Shown: positions 48,111 to 56,802 of the stretch, in pieces | How the letters are laid out: every line of letters starts with the position of its first letter | Numbering within the stretch: position 1 is the first letter of the stretch | Assembly (NCBI GenBank): GCA_025463135.1 | Contig: JAOAPY010000049.1 | Location: forward strand, 62,001 to 126,000 | DNA length: 64,000 nucleotides | Reading direction: 5' to 3' | Source: Acidobacteriota bacterium | Lineage (GTDB): Bacteria > Acidobacteriota > Blastocatellia > Pyrinomonadales > Pyrinomonadaceae | The notes under the pieces: model-generated | What the model was told of the DNA's origin: nothing | The model's input: only the letters and a program-made list of their open reading frames with translations | Database searches by the model: none | Position numbers and translations under genes: made by a program

Positions 48111-51100
48111 ATGAGAACTGCTGTTCGGAATAAATCTCGCATTCTATTGTTGACCCTCGCGCTTTCCCTCTTTCTGTTCGCGACCGGAGGCTCAGCCAAA
48201 CTAACCCCGGGCCCGCAAATCGACGCTTCGAAAAAAAGCGATGCGGCGCCTGAACCAGTCCCGGTGATTGAAGAGGCCGCTGAACTGCAACGCGTCTTGA
48301 GCTCGGCGGAGACCGCCACCGTGATCATGGAGTTGGAAGGCGAGCCCGTCGTGGTCCATCAAAAAAATCTGTTCGCTGACGAGGAACAGAAGTTCGATCT
48401 CAATTCACCACAGGCCGCCGCCTACGAGTCACAGTTGGCGGCGCAGCAGGAAAACTTCAAGGACCTGGCGCGTAAGCTCTCGCCAAACCTGCGCGTTATC
48501 GCTGAGCTGCGCACGCTGCTGAATGCCATCTCAATTGAAGCTCCCGGCACGGACCTGGCGGCTATCGCCACGCTTCCGGGAGTGAAGCAAGTTCACCTGA
48601 GGAAGCAGTATCACGTGGAGCTTAATACCAGTGTGCCCTTGATCAATGCGCCGGCGGCCTGGGCCAAGGTCGGCGGGTCCGGATCGGCGGGGCAGGGAAT
48701 TCGCATTGCGATCCTCGATACCGGAATTGACAAAAGCAATCCGCTGTTTGCCGATGCGGGCTTTACCGCGCCGGCAGGGTTTCCGCGCGGCAATCTTTCA
48801 TTCACGAATAACAAAATAATTGTCGCCAAAGCGTATTTGCAGGGCACGGGCGCGACGCCCTTGGATCAAAACGGACACGGCACGAATGTGGCCGGGATTG
48901 CCGCTGGCGATTTCAATACAAGTTCTCCGCTGGCGCCACTGTCTGGCGTTGCCCCACACGCTTTTCTCGGCAATTATCGCGTGCTTGATTCATCAGGAAC
49001 CGGCTTTGACGATCTAATCGCGAATGCTTTGCAGGATGCCCTCGCGGACGGATTCGACGTGGCTAATCTAAGCTTAGGTGGACCGGCGACAACGAGTCTG
49101 GGATTGCTCGATCAAGCGGTGGAGAACGCAGTTTCTGCCGGCATGACGGTGGTGATAGCAGCGGGCAATACAGGTGACAGCGGGCCGGGCACGATTGAAT
49201 CACCCGGCGTTGCACCTTCAGCGATCACGGTAGGCGCATCGAGCAATGCGCACGTCGTTGGACCAGGAGCCAACATCACCGTCTCAGGTTTGTCGACTAT
49301 CGGCGGCACTGTAGGTCAGGGCGGCGCCGCCTCCTCGAATCTATCGAGCACGCTGGGGCCGGCCGTATATGTCGATGCTGATCCAGCCGGTCGCGGCTGT
49401 GCGGGTCTTCCTGCTGGTTCGCTGACCGGTAAGATCGCCTTGCTCGAACGTGGCAATTGCAGCTTTGCCACGAAAGTAAGCGCCGCCAGTTCCGCCGGCG
49501 CCGGCGCTGCGATTATTTATAACAAGAGCATCAGCGAGGGCTCGGACGGGGGCGATACAATCATTATCATGGATGTCAGTGGTCCTCCCGCTGCCACCAT
49601 ACCGTCGTTGTTCGTGAGTCGCACGAATGGTCTGGCTCTGGTCAATTGGCTGGGCTCGCACGCCGGCGCGCAGGCTACTCTGACACCGGTTGCGTTGATC
49701 GATCTTTCAAACCCGGCGGACGTACTCTCGTCCTTCAGCTCGCGTGGTCCATCTTCTTTGCGGGCCCTGAAGCCCGATTTGGTTGCGCCCGGTGAACAGA
49801 TTTATTCCGGAGCCATTACTGCCAGCAATCCAGATGGTGTGTCCGACCCGAGCGGCTTTGCCGCTGTCAGCGGTACCAGCCAGGCAACGCCGCACGTTGC
49901 CGGAGCGGCCGCTCTACTCAAACAATTGCACCCAACGTGGACGCCCCTGCAAATTAAGTCAGCACTGATCAGTTCGGCAAACAATGCGGTATTTACCGAC
50001 AGCACCAAGACCGTGAATGCGGGAGTCCTCGACGACGGTGGCGGGCGCGCGGATCTTTCACTGGCGTCTTCGGTGAAGGCTACTTTCGCCCCAGCCAGTC
50101 TCAGTTATGGGTACGTGAGCGTCGGCGCGCAGCCCGTGCAGATCGGGAAGGATCTGCAGATTACCAACCAAAGCGGCGGTCCGAATACTTATGCGATCTC
50201 GTTTCAAAATCTCAATCCGGGCACAGGAATAAGTTTGAGTGCGAGTGCCAGCCCGGTGTCCCCGGCAGCGGGCCAGTCGACTACGGTAACCATTACTGTC
50301 AACGCATCCGGTGGCGCCGCTGCCGGCGACCGCACCGGATATGTCGTGATTACGGATCAGAATAGTCAGGTACTGCGCGTGCCTTATTGGGTACGCTTTC
50401 AGCCCGCGCCGAGCGTGCAATTTAACAGCGCGGTCTTCTCTATTTCTGAGGGACCGCCGGCGGCCGGAGCTACTGCCCGCACGGCTTCCATCGTCGTGAC
50501 CCGCTCTGGTGATTCCACCACCACGGTCTCGGTCGACTTTGCCACCAGCGACGGTACTGGTCCAACTCCGGCCAGCCAACGGACGGACTACACCACGGCC
50601 TCGGGCACGATTACGTTTGCGCCGGGACAGACTACTCGCAGTTTCAGTGTGCCGATTATCGATGACGGCTATGTCGAACAGACTGAAACAGTCAATCTCA
50701 GTTTGAGTAACGCGGTGGGCGCGGATCTTGGTTCACCAAACCAGGCTGTCCTCTCCATCGATGACGACGAAGAGGAGCCATCAAGTACAAATCCACTCGA
50801 TGACCCGACCTGGTTTGTGCGCCAACACTATTTCGACTTTCTTAGCCGCACGCCGGACTCTGGAGGATTTGCCTTCTGGATCGGGAAGATTACGACGCCG
50901 CCCTGCGGCGATCCCGCCTGCCTGCTGCAAAGGCGCATTTCAGTTTCAAATTCTTTCTTCTTCGAACTCGAGTTCCAACAGACGGGCGCCTATGTATTTC
51001 GCTTGTATCGTGCGGCCTATGGAAACAACCAGCCGTTCCCGAATACACGACCCGATCCGAACTTTCCCAATGAAGAAAAGAAGCTGCCGAGTTACCAGGT

Positions 51101-51626
51101 GTTCTCGCGCGATCGCGCGAAGGTGATTGGTGGATCGAATCTCGCGCAGAAGCAGTTGGATTTGGCCAGCTTGTTTGTCTCACGAGCTGAATTTCTGACC
51201 AAGTATCCGGCGAGTCTGAATACGGCGGATCTGTTTGTTAATGCCGTGCTGGCGCAAATTCAAACTGACCTGGGCGTAAACCTTGGCGCTCAGCGCGCCG
51301 GGCTGATCACTTTGTACAATTCAGGTGGCCGCGCCGCGGTCATGTATCGTCTGGCGGATGATAATGCGCAAACGAATCCGATCAACAACCGCGCGCTGAT
51401 CGACGAAGAGTACAACCGCGCGTTCGTAGCGACGCAGTATTTTGGTTATCTGCGGCGCAATCCGGATATCGCGGGCATCCTGTTTTGGTTGAACCAGGTT
51501 AACAGTGCGCCCTTGCGAGATCTGGCAAAGCAGAACGCTATGGTCTGTTCGTTTATTACGTCGGGAGAATACCAGTTCCGCTTTGCCGGCGTCGCACCGC
51601 ATTCGAACGCCGAGTGCCCGCAGTAA
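48111..51626 (+). CDS. Secreted subtilisin-family serine protease with PA, Calx-beta and DUF4214 regions
   Basis: An 1171-aa exported protease. A signal peptide (to about residue 29) and an inhibitor-like propeptide (about 60-170) precede the S8 catalytic domain with Asp203 (AILDTGID), His256 (NGHGTNVAGI) and Ser590 (SGTSQATPHVAGA). A protease-associated domain is inserted between His and Ser (about 390-520, PAGSLTGKIALLERGNCSF). C-terminal parts are an Ig-like segment, a Calx-beta repeat (about 765-880) and a DUF4214 region with FVRQHYFDFLSRTPDSGGF and YFGYLRRNPDIAGILFW. ATG 48111 gives the signal peptide; the open frame from 48024 is not supported. DUF4214 is common in secreted acidobacterial proteins. 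Confidence 0.9.
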   Translation: MRTAVRNKSRILLLTLALSLFLFATGGSAKLTPGPQIDASKKSDAAPEPVPVIEEAAELQRVLSSAETATVIMELEGEPVVVHQKNLFADEEQKFDLNSPQAAAYESQLAAQQENFKDLARKLSPNLRVIAELRTLLNAISIEAPGTDLAAIATLPGVKQVHLRKQYHVELNTSVPLINAPAAWAKVGGSGSAGQGIRIAILDTGIDKSNPLFADAGFTAPAGFPRGNLSFTNNKIIVAKAYLQGTGATPLDQNGHGTNVAGIAAGDFNTSSPLAPLSGVAPHAFLGNYRVLDSSGTGFDDLIANALQDALADGFDVANLSLGGPATTSLGLLDQAVENAVSAGMTVVIAAGNTGDSGPGTIESPGVAPSAITVGASSNAHVVGPGANITVSGLSTIGGTVGQGGAASSNLSSTLGPAVYVDADPAGRGCAGLPAGSLTGKIALLERGNCSFATKVSAASSAGAGAAIIYNKSISEGSDGGDTIIIMDVSGPPAATIPSLFVSRTNGLALVNWLGSHAGAQATLTPVALIDLSNPADVLSSFSSRGPSSLRALKPDLVAPGEQIYSGAITASNPDGVSDPSGFAAVSGTSQATPHVAGAAALLKQLHPTWTPLQIKSALISSANNAVFTDSTKTVNAGVLDDGGGRADLSLASSVKATFAPASLSYGYVSVGAQPVQIGKDLQITNQSGGPNTYAISFQNLNPGTGISLSASASPVSPAAGQSTTVTITVNASGGAAAGDRTGYVVITDQNSQVLRVPYWVRFQPAPSVQFNSAVFSISEGPPAAGATARTASIVVTRSGDSTTTVSVDFATSDGTGPTPASQRTDYTTASGTITFAPGQTTRSFSVPIIDDGYVEQTETVNLSLSNAVGADLGSPNQAVLSIDDDEEEPSSTNPLDDPTWFVRQHYFDFLSRTPDSGGFAFWIGKITTPPCGDPACLLQRRISVSNSFFFELEFQQTGAYVFRLYRAAYGNNQPFPNTRPDPNFPNEEKKLPSYQVFSRDRAKVIGGSNLAQKQLDLASLFVSRAEFLTKYPASLNTADLFVNAVLAQIQTDLGVNLGAQRAGLITLYNSGGRAAVMYRLADDNAQTNPINNRALIDEEYNRAFVATQYFGYLRRNPDIAGILFWLNQVNSAPLRDLAKQNAMVCSFITSGEYQFRFAGVAPHSNAECPQ

Positions 51627-51662
51627 AGTAGAACAGACTTCTGAAGTTTGTTTTCTGTTTGA

Positions 51663-51774
51663 GTAGGGGCGGACCTGCGTGTCCGCCCTAACCGGAACAA
51701 AGACTCTTAGCCTGAATGTGTACCCCAATCCGGTTTTGCTAACAACGAGGGCGGACACACAGGTCCGCCCCTAC
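51663..51774. terminator. Inverted repeat between convergent genes
   Basis: GTAGGGGCGGACCTGCGTGT at 51663-51682 (continuing CCGCCCT) and AGGGCGGACACACAGGTCCG at 51748-51767 (continuing CCCCTAC) are inverted, about 25 bp per arm. The unit is itself palindromic. It lies between the protease (+) and the phosphoesterase (-) and could act as a bidirectional terminator or be a further dispersed repeat. Confidence 0.55.
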
Positions 51775-51832
51775 AATGTGAAAACACTGCGCGCGGCGAC
51801 GCGAAACATCGCGCGCGTACGGTGGCCAGCCG

Positions 51833-53446
51833 TCAACTCACCTTAGTACTACTCCGCACCCTCTCTTCCATCGCGTCTAGCGCAGCAACCGCCTGCTCGG
51901 TGGTGATGATCGCGGTCAGGTCCATCAGCTCGCCCGTATGTCTCGCTACCTGCTTGGCGGCGGCGACAAGCGAGTCGCGATGCAGACCTGAAAGGGGTTG
52001 CGCGTCGCAGCCTGTAAAGAGTGGGACGGGATTCTGCATGATCGCAGGTCGGTCGAGGTCGAGATTGGGAGTCAGGACTTCGCTGATATCATTCGCTAAC
52101 TTATCGCGCTCGGTCAGAAAAACATCTTCACCCAACCAGCGGTTCTCAACGGTGCGAATAATCGAGGTGTGATCGAAAACGCTGTTACAGACTGTGCCTC
52201 GTTCAATCAGCGGCGAGACCAGCACGGTCGGCACGCGCACGCCGTAGCGTTTGAAGTTAAAGCCACTGCCGCCCGGTTCGTTAGCGGGAACTATTACGCC
52301 GTCCGGTGAGACGCAGCCGGGCATAGGCGGCACGTGATCATAGGTCCCGCCATGCTCGTCAAAGGTAATCACCAACAGCGTCTTCTTCCAATCGGGACTT
52401 TTCCTGAGCGCCTCATAAACTGTAAAAACCAGCTCCTCGCCGTAGCGCACGTCAGTCGGCGCGCCGGTGTTGGCGATGGCATAGGCCGGATGCATATCGT
52501 TCTCTGGTCCATACTTACTGCTGCATATCATGTTTGGTTCGATAAAGGTATACGCAGGCAGACCACCAGGCTTTTTGGCGTCCTCCAGGAACTGTGTCAT
52601 GTGAAAGAAATGACTGTTGAAGGGAACAAATTCCCACAGGCGATCCTGAATTATCAGGGCGTTGCAGAGCAGGAAGGGACCGCCATAGTAAATACGCCAG
52701 CTGACACCCGCCTCTTCGAGCTTGTTATAAATCGTTGGTGTTTTATTCACGAGCACATCGATGTCCCAGACATGCGTCCCGGTCTTCCACTTGTTGTAAA
52801 CGTATCCCGATGACGTAGCGGCGTGCACGAATGAACGATTCGGAAACGTTTGAGTCGGCACCGAACTGTACCAGTGATCGCAGACCGCATAAGCGTTAGC
52901 CAGACCATTGAGGACGGGCAGCCGGTCGGGCGCAAAACAATTCATGATGATGCCCGGATCGTAGGCCGTCATGCTGCCGCTCTTGAAAAGGGATGAAAGA
53001 ATCTTGCTGCATCCCTTCTTTGCTTCACCGGCTATCTTGATCGCATCGGCATAGTCGTTGACGAAGCCTTGCATCGTCGGTATGTCAGTTGTGTTGGGAA
53101 TTTTATCTTTGGGGTACACCTGATTGAACATCTGTGTGAAGACATGATCGTAGGGCTCATTGGGATCGGGAAAAGGATCCGTCATTACCGTTCCGCGGGC
53201 AGCACACGCTTCGCCGGTAACAGGAACGGATGGAGGACCGGACGACCTAAGCGGCACCGGAGGACGAGGATTACACCAAAGCTGTCCTGAAAGGCCGGCG
53301 AAGGGCTGATCGCGAGGGACCTTGTCGAAAGGCGGTTGGTTGGCCGGGTCGTACAGCCAACCGAGAACGTTGTCGAAGGATCGGTTTTCGAGCATCAGCA
53401 CCACAATATGATCGATTTGCTTTAGAAGCGGGCTGGAGTTGGTCAT
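51833..53446 (-). CDS. Phosphoesterase family protein (phospholipase C/acid phosphatase type)
   Basis: A 537-aa enzyme of the PF04185 phosphoesterase family. The N-terminal active-site block is IDHIVVLMLENRSFDNVLGW. Downstream are HWYSSVPTQTFPNRSFVHA and the metal-binding TFDEHGGTYDHVPP. The family hydrolyses phosphate esters, including phosphatidylcholine in some members. No signal peptide or Tat motif is seen at the start, so its location is uncertain. ATG 53446 is preceded by GGAG-rich sequence. It stands alone between repeat blocks. Confidence 0.85.
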   Translation of the reverse strand: MTNSSPLLKQIDHIVVLMLENRSFDNVLGWLYDPANQPPFDKVPRDQPFAGLSGQLWCNPRPPVPLRSSGPPSVPVTGEACAARGTVMTDPFPDPNEPYDHVFTQMFNQVYPKDKIPNTTDIPTMQGFVNDYADAIKIAGEAKKGCSKILSSLFKSGSMTAYDPGIIMNCFAPDRLPVLNGLANAYAVCDHWYSSVPTQTFPNRSFVHAATSSGYVYNKWKTGTHVWDIDVLVNKTPTIYNKLEEAGVSWRIYYGGPFLLCNALIIQDRLWEFVPFNSHFFHMTQFLEDAKKPGGLPAYTFIEPNMICSSKYGPENDMHPAYAIANTGAPTDVRYGEELVFTVYEALRKSPDWKKTLLVITFDEHGGTYDHVPPMPGCVSPDGVIVPANEPGGSGFNFKRYGVRVPTVLVSPLIERGTVCNSVFDHTSIIRTVENRWLGEDVFLTERDKLANDISEVLTPNLDLDRPAIMQNPVPLFTGCDAQPLSGLHRDSLVAAAKQVARHTGELMDLTAIITTEQAVAALDAMEERVRSSTKVS

Positions 53447-53500
53447 GAGGGTCTCCTCTCATTCCGGTCGTCTTGATTGCTCTGAGTTGTGCGGTGCCTC

Positions 53501-53655
53501 TTCAGTCCCGGAGGGATGAAATGTTTATAGAATCAGGAACACACAGGACTTGAAAGCTCCGGAGGAGCGAAATGTCCTGGTCATTGGGGACATTGAGCTC
53601 CGCTGGAGCTGAGGCGACTTTTTACGGAAAACATTTCGTCCCTTCGGGACTGAAT
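53501..53655. repeat. Palindromic element, GGAGCGAAATGTTTATAG family (copy 4)
   Basis: Outer arms TTCAGTCCCGGAGGGATGAA (53501-53520, continuing ATGTTTATAG) and its inverse 53628-53655 (ACATTTCGTCCCTTCGGGAC). Inner arms GCTCCGGAGGAGCGAAATG and GAGCTCCGCTGGAGCT. The gap 53447-53792 contains this and the palindrome at 53719 and no gene. Confidence 0.7.
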
Positions 53656-53718
53656 CCCGAGTGTCGTTGCCTGACAACAAGCCTTCTTATGAACGGCCTT
53701 CAACGTCGTATAGTGCTT

Positions 53719-53754
53719 TGTCAGTACCACCCGCTTGCGCAGGTGGTACTGACA
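53719..53754. repeat. GTCAGTACCACC palindrome, compact copy
   Basis: A 36-bp near-perfect palindrome: TGTCAGTACCACC, CGCTTGCG, GGTGGTACTGACA. It is the two arms of the family fused with no spacer, about 40 bases after the stop of the small basic protein gene (read on the minus strand), so it may end that transcript. Confidence 0.75.
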
Positions 53755-53792
53755 GTCTACAAGCTGGCAGCCTGCGTACTTCGGGCCAGGAA

Positions 53793-54152
53793 TTAAGCGA
53801 CAATCCGCACTTTGATGGTCTTACCGTCAGGCAGGATCGTCACCGCGCTGTATTTGGTTTTGGTCTTCATCTTGAAGTCAACGTTGACGACTTCTGGCCC
53901 TGGACCACCGAGACCCGGCCTCACAGTTTTCGTTAGCAGGAGAATGGCGGGATTAATCCCCTGTGGCACGGTCGGCTTTAGAGTTACTTTGTAGCCGTGC
54001 CTGGGAAACGTGCATTTGCCCGTGACATGAAGCGTCCAGGGACCTGGGGGCATGATGTCCAGCCACGCTTGCCATCCGGTGCACTTACCTTGTGGGGCGG
54101 CCGTCTTTGAGGCTTTCTTGGCTGCTTTCTTAGCTGCTTTTTTTGCCGGCAT
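53793..54152 (-). CDS. Small protein with lysine/alanine-rich N-terminal tail
   Basis: A 119-aa protein. Residues 2-16 are repeats of AKKAAKKA, like a histone H1 tail. The rest (about 22-119) is a compact beta-rich domain with GWQAWLDIMPPGPWTLHVTG and ending LPDGKTIKVRIVA. There is no signal peptide. The tail may bind nucleic acid or polyanions; the domain is not one I recognise. ATG 54152 has AAGGAG about 8 bases upstream, which decides against the longer frame to 54209. Confidence 0.7.
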   Translation of the reverse strand: MPAKKAAKKAAKKASKTAAPQGKCTGWQAWLDIMPPGPWTLHVTGKCTFPRHGYKVTLKPTVPQGINPAILLLTKTVRPGLGGPGPEVVNVDFKMKTKTKYSAVTILPDGKTIKVRIVA

Positions 54153-54423
54153 GAGGATCTCCTTTTTGGTTGTGGGGTTAATGAGTACGACGAGAGTCGT
54201 CTGACACAATCTTGACTGAAGACCTACTTTCGTCGCGTGAGTTCGAAGGTAAAGCTTGTCAGGCCTCCTGCCGAGGCCAGTATAGAATTCGCTTACGGAT
54301 CTAAATCAGGTTTTGGATTTGTCGCTTCTTTTTCGAGATAAGAAATCGAACCGCCAGTTGCCAAATAATCTAACCCACCCACTGCTGCGGGCGAACCGAA
54401 CGGTTACCGTGAGTGGTACCGGA

Positions 54424-54660
54424 TCAATTGACGGAATCGGTTACCGTTGTTTCTGCCTCTTCCTTCTTCTTGCGCCACATACCGGCAATTTGATTTGCCT
54501 CGGCTTCGGTCATGTTGTCATAAATGTCGGCGCTGTTTTTTACGACGCCATCTTCCAACTCACAGACTTCCCAGTCCGGCGCATTGGGATCGGTGCCGGC
54601 GCGGCCTGGCTTGACTCTGATCTGATAAGAGATTTCCGGTGCTTTCTTTTCGTCTTCCAT
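54424..54660 (-). CDS. Small acidic hypothetical protein
   Basis: A 78-aa soluble protein, acidic and hydrophilic, with YQIRVKPGR near the start, DWEVCELEDGVVKNS in the middle and MTEAEANQIAGMWRKKKEE near the end. The pattern suggests two short strands and a helix. GGAAGG precedes ATG 54660. No family recognised. Confidence 0.55.
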   Translation of the reverse strand: MEDEKKAPEISYQIRVKPGRAGTDPNAPDWEVCELEDGVVKNSADIYDNMTEAEANQIAGMWRKKKEEAETTVTDSVN

Positions 54661-54785
54661 TCTTGATGACCTTCCGGCTGTTAAAGGATGAATTGATGCT
54701 GTCTTTGAGCGCGGGCAAATCTAACATACTCTACGGCGCTTGCGGTAATGCGGCGCGTGCCGTGGATATTTCTTACGTCCCTACA

Positions 54786-54813
54786 GTTAAGCGTGAGCAC
54801 GCTCACGCCTAAC
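54786..54813. terminator. Hairpin downstream of hybrid kinase
   Basis: GTTAAGCGTGAGC and ACGCTCACGCCTAAC form an interrupted 12-bp stem just beyond the stop of the minus-strand kinase at 54818. A terminator is likely though there is no strong T tail. Confidence 0.45.
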
Positions 54814-54817
54814 TCCT

Positions 54818-56680
54818 TTACGCCCTCGTGATTTGGTCGTGGTCCACCAGCCGGGCAACCATCAGCACCAACTCCGTCGGGTCGATCGGTTTGGCCACAT
54901 GGGCCTGGAAACCGGCGGCCAGAGCGCGTTCACGATCTTCCGCTTTGGCGTGCGCGGTAACCGCCAGGGCCGTCAAGGGTTTTCCTTGCTGCGCGGCCAG
55001 CGTCCTGATCTTGCTGAGCAGTTCGTAACCATCTTCGCCGGGCATTTGAATGTCGGATACAAGGAGGTCAATCGATACGGTGCGGAATATAGTAAGCGCC
55101 TCTTCTGCTGAGGAGGCAACGTTGACCTCGGCGCCGCTTTGCTTGAACACCACCGACAGCAACTCCAGAGCATCAGGTTCGTCGTCGGTTATCAGAACTC
55201 GTAAACCGGATAGGGGCAGGTCACTCGGCCTTGCCTTAGGCCAGGCCTCATCATCGGTACCAGGCATCGCAGATCGGCCTCGACCCTTCAGCAGCGGTAA
55301 GGTCACCGTAAACGTCGCCCCGGGATTGTTTCCGTTACTCGCAGCTTCGATCGTGCCACCATGCAACTCAACCAGGTGGCGCGCTATCGCCAGTCCCAGC
55401 CCCAGGCCGCCATGCGATCTCGTAAATGTTCCGTCCGCCTGGCGAAAGCGATCAAAGACGTAGGGCAAAAACTCCGGACTAATTCCCTGACCGCTGTCAC
55501 TGACGATTATCTTCGCTTCACCGTCAATCGATCCGGCACGAATGTCGACCCGCCCCTGTCGCGGCGTGAACTTAACGGCATTGGAAAGAATATTCCAGAT
55601 GATTTGCTGCAGACGGTCGGGGTCGCCGGAGAGCGGAGCGGGAAGTGGTTCCAGCTTGACCGTAATCTGAATTTCCTTGGCATCGGCCGCAGGGCGTACC
55701 GAATTGAGCGCATCACGGATGACTTCGCCCAGATCGACGTGCCGGATTTTGAGGCTCAACTTGCCTGCCGTGATCCGGGAAACATCCAGCAGATCATCAA
55801 TGAGTTGTGATTGCGACTTGGCGTTGCGCTCAATCGCTTCCAATGCTTTCTCATAAGTACCCTCGCCAGTATTTCCCAGGCGCAACACGCACGCCCAGCC
55901 CAGGACCGCCGTGAGCGGCGTGCGCAGTTCATGCGAAACAGTGGCCAGGAATTCATCCTTCAAGCGGTTGGCTTGCTCTGATTCTTCGCGCGCGCGTTTC
56001 TCGCGCTCGAACAGCACTGCACGTTCTTCTTCCGCCCGGCGCCGCTCAGCAATCTCAATCTGCAACTCCTGGTTGGCGAGCGCGAGTTCAGCGGTACGTT
56101 CGTGGACCCTCAGTTCCAAGTCATCGTGCGCCAGCTTTAGCTCAGCTTCTGCTTCCTTCAATTCCGTAACGTCGATACCCACGCCGTGAATGAACCAGGG
56201 GCTGCCATCATCGCGATGGACCAGCTTGGCCTCGCAATGGAACCACCGGACATGACCATCGCGCGCGAGCACTCGATAGACAGACCGCAGCGGCTGATCG
56301 GAAAAGAACATGCCGGCGGCTTCCAGACTCCAGCGCGCCTTGTCCTCGGGATGTATCTGCTGGAACCAGCGGATAGGGTCGTTAAGCCATTCTTCCTGGG
56401 TGAAGCCCAGCACTGATTCAATATGCGGACTGACATAAGCTTCGCCAATGCCTTCATCCAGATAGGCCATGAAGACGACGGCGGGTATTTGTTCGACGAG
56501 GGTGCGGTAGCGGGTTTCGAGGTTTAGCGGTTCAGGAGTCGTATCGTCGTGGTTGTTTCCTGAGGTTGGCGCTGCGGGGCTATGCCACTGAAATGCTTTC
56601 GCGAGGTCCAGGAGCACACCTTCAGCCGCGGCGACCTCGGCGCCTGGGGATGGTGGTTGCGATTCGTTCAACTTACCCAT
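54818..56680 (-). CDS. Hybrid histidine kinase, PAS-HisKA-HATPase-REC
   Basis: A 620-aa soluble sensor kinase. PAS/PAC domain (about 55-180, with LVEQIPAVVFMAYLDEG and SVLGFTQEEWL), coiled coil (about 180-250), HisKA with TVSHELRTPLTAVLGW (His near 262), HATPase (YVFDRFRQADGTFTRSHGG) and a C-terminal receiver (LLVSDIQMPGEDG). No membrane segments, so it senses a cytoplasmic signal. Upstream lies a tandem repeat and then the hydrogenase-like gene, with about 120 bases between the two genes. A functional link to redox or hydrogen sensing is only a guess from position. Confidence 0.9.
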   Translation of the reverse strand: MGKLNESQPPSPGAEVAAAEGVLLDLAKAFQWHSPAAPTSGNNHDDTTPEPLNLETRYRTLVEQIPAVVFMAYLDEGIGEAYVSPHIESVLGFTQEEWLNDPIRWFQQIHPEDKARWSLEAAGMFFSDQPLRSVYRVLARDGHVRWFHCEAKLVHRDDGSPWFIHGVGIDVTELKEAEAELKLAHDDLELRVHERTAELALANQELQIEIAERRRAEEERAVLFEREKRAREESEQANRLKDEFLATVSHELRTPLTAVLGWACVLRLGNTGEGTYEKALEAIERNAKSQSQLIDDLLDVSRITAGKLSLKIRHVDLGEVIRDALNSVRPAADAKEIQITVKLEPLPAPLSGDPDRLQQIIWNILSNAVKFTPRQGRVDIRAGSIDGEAKIIVSDSGQGISPEFLPYVFDRFRQADGTFTRSHGGLGLGLAIARHLVELHGGTIEAASNGNNPGATFTVTLPLLKGRGRSAMPGTDDEAWPKARPSDLPLSGLRVLITDDEPDALELLSVVFKQSGAEVNVASSAEEALTIFRTVSIDLLVSDIQMPGEDGYELLSKIRTLAAQQGKPLTALAVTAHAKAEDRERALAAGFQAHVAKPIDPTELVLMVARLVDHDQITRA

Positions 56681-56705
56681 GCTTGTGACACAAGCTACGT
56701 TCGCC

Positions 56706-56800
56706 GATCTCAGATCTGAGATCTGAAATCTGAGATCTGAGATCAGAAATCTTAGATCTGAAATCTGAGATCAGAAATCTTAGATCTGAAATCTGAGATC
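56706..56800. repeat. Tandem repeat of AGATCTGAAATCTG units
   Basis: Alternating GATCTGAAATCTGAGATCAG units of roughly 28 bp, repeated about three times with one exact copy. The unit is partly self-complementary (AGATCT). It lies between the stop of the hydrogenase-like gene and the start of the kinase, both on the minus strand. A related but decayed stretch lies at 58241-58298. Confidence 0.7.
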
Positions 56801-56802
56801 CC

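Noticed and set aside
56706-56800. CRISPR-like array
   Set aside because: Units are directly adjacent with no unique spacers, are built of short palindromic words and have no cas genes nearby.
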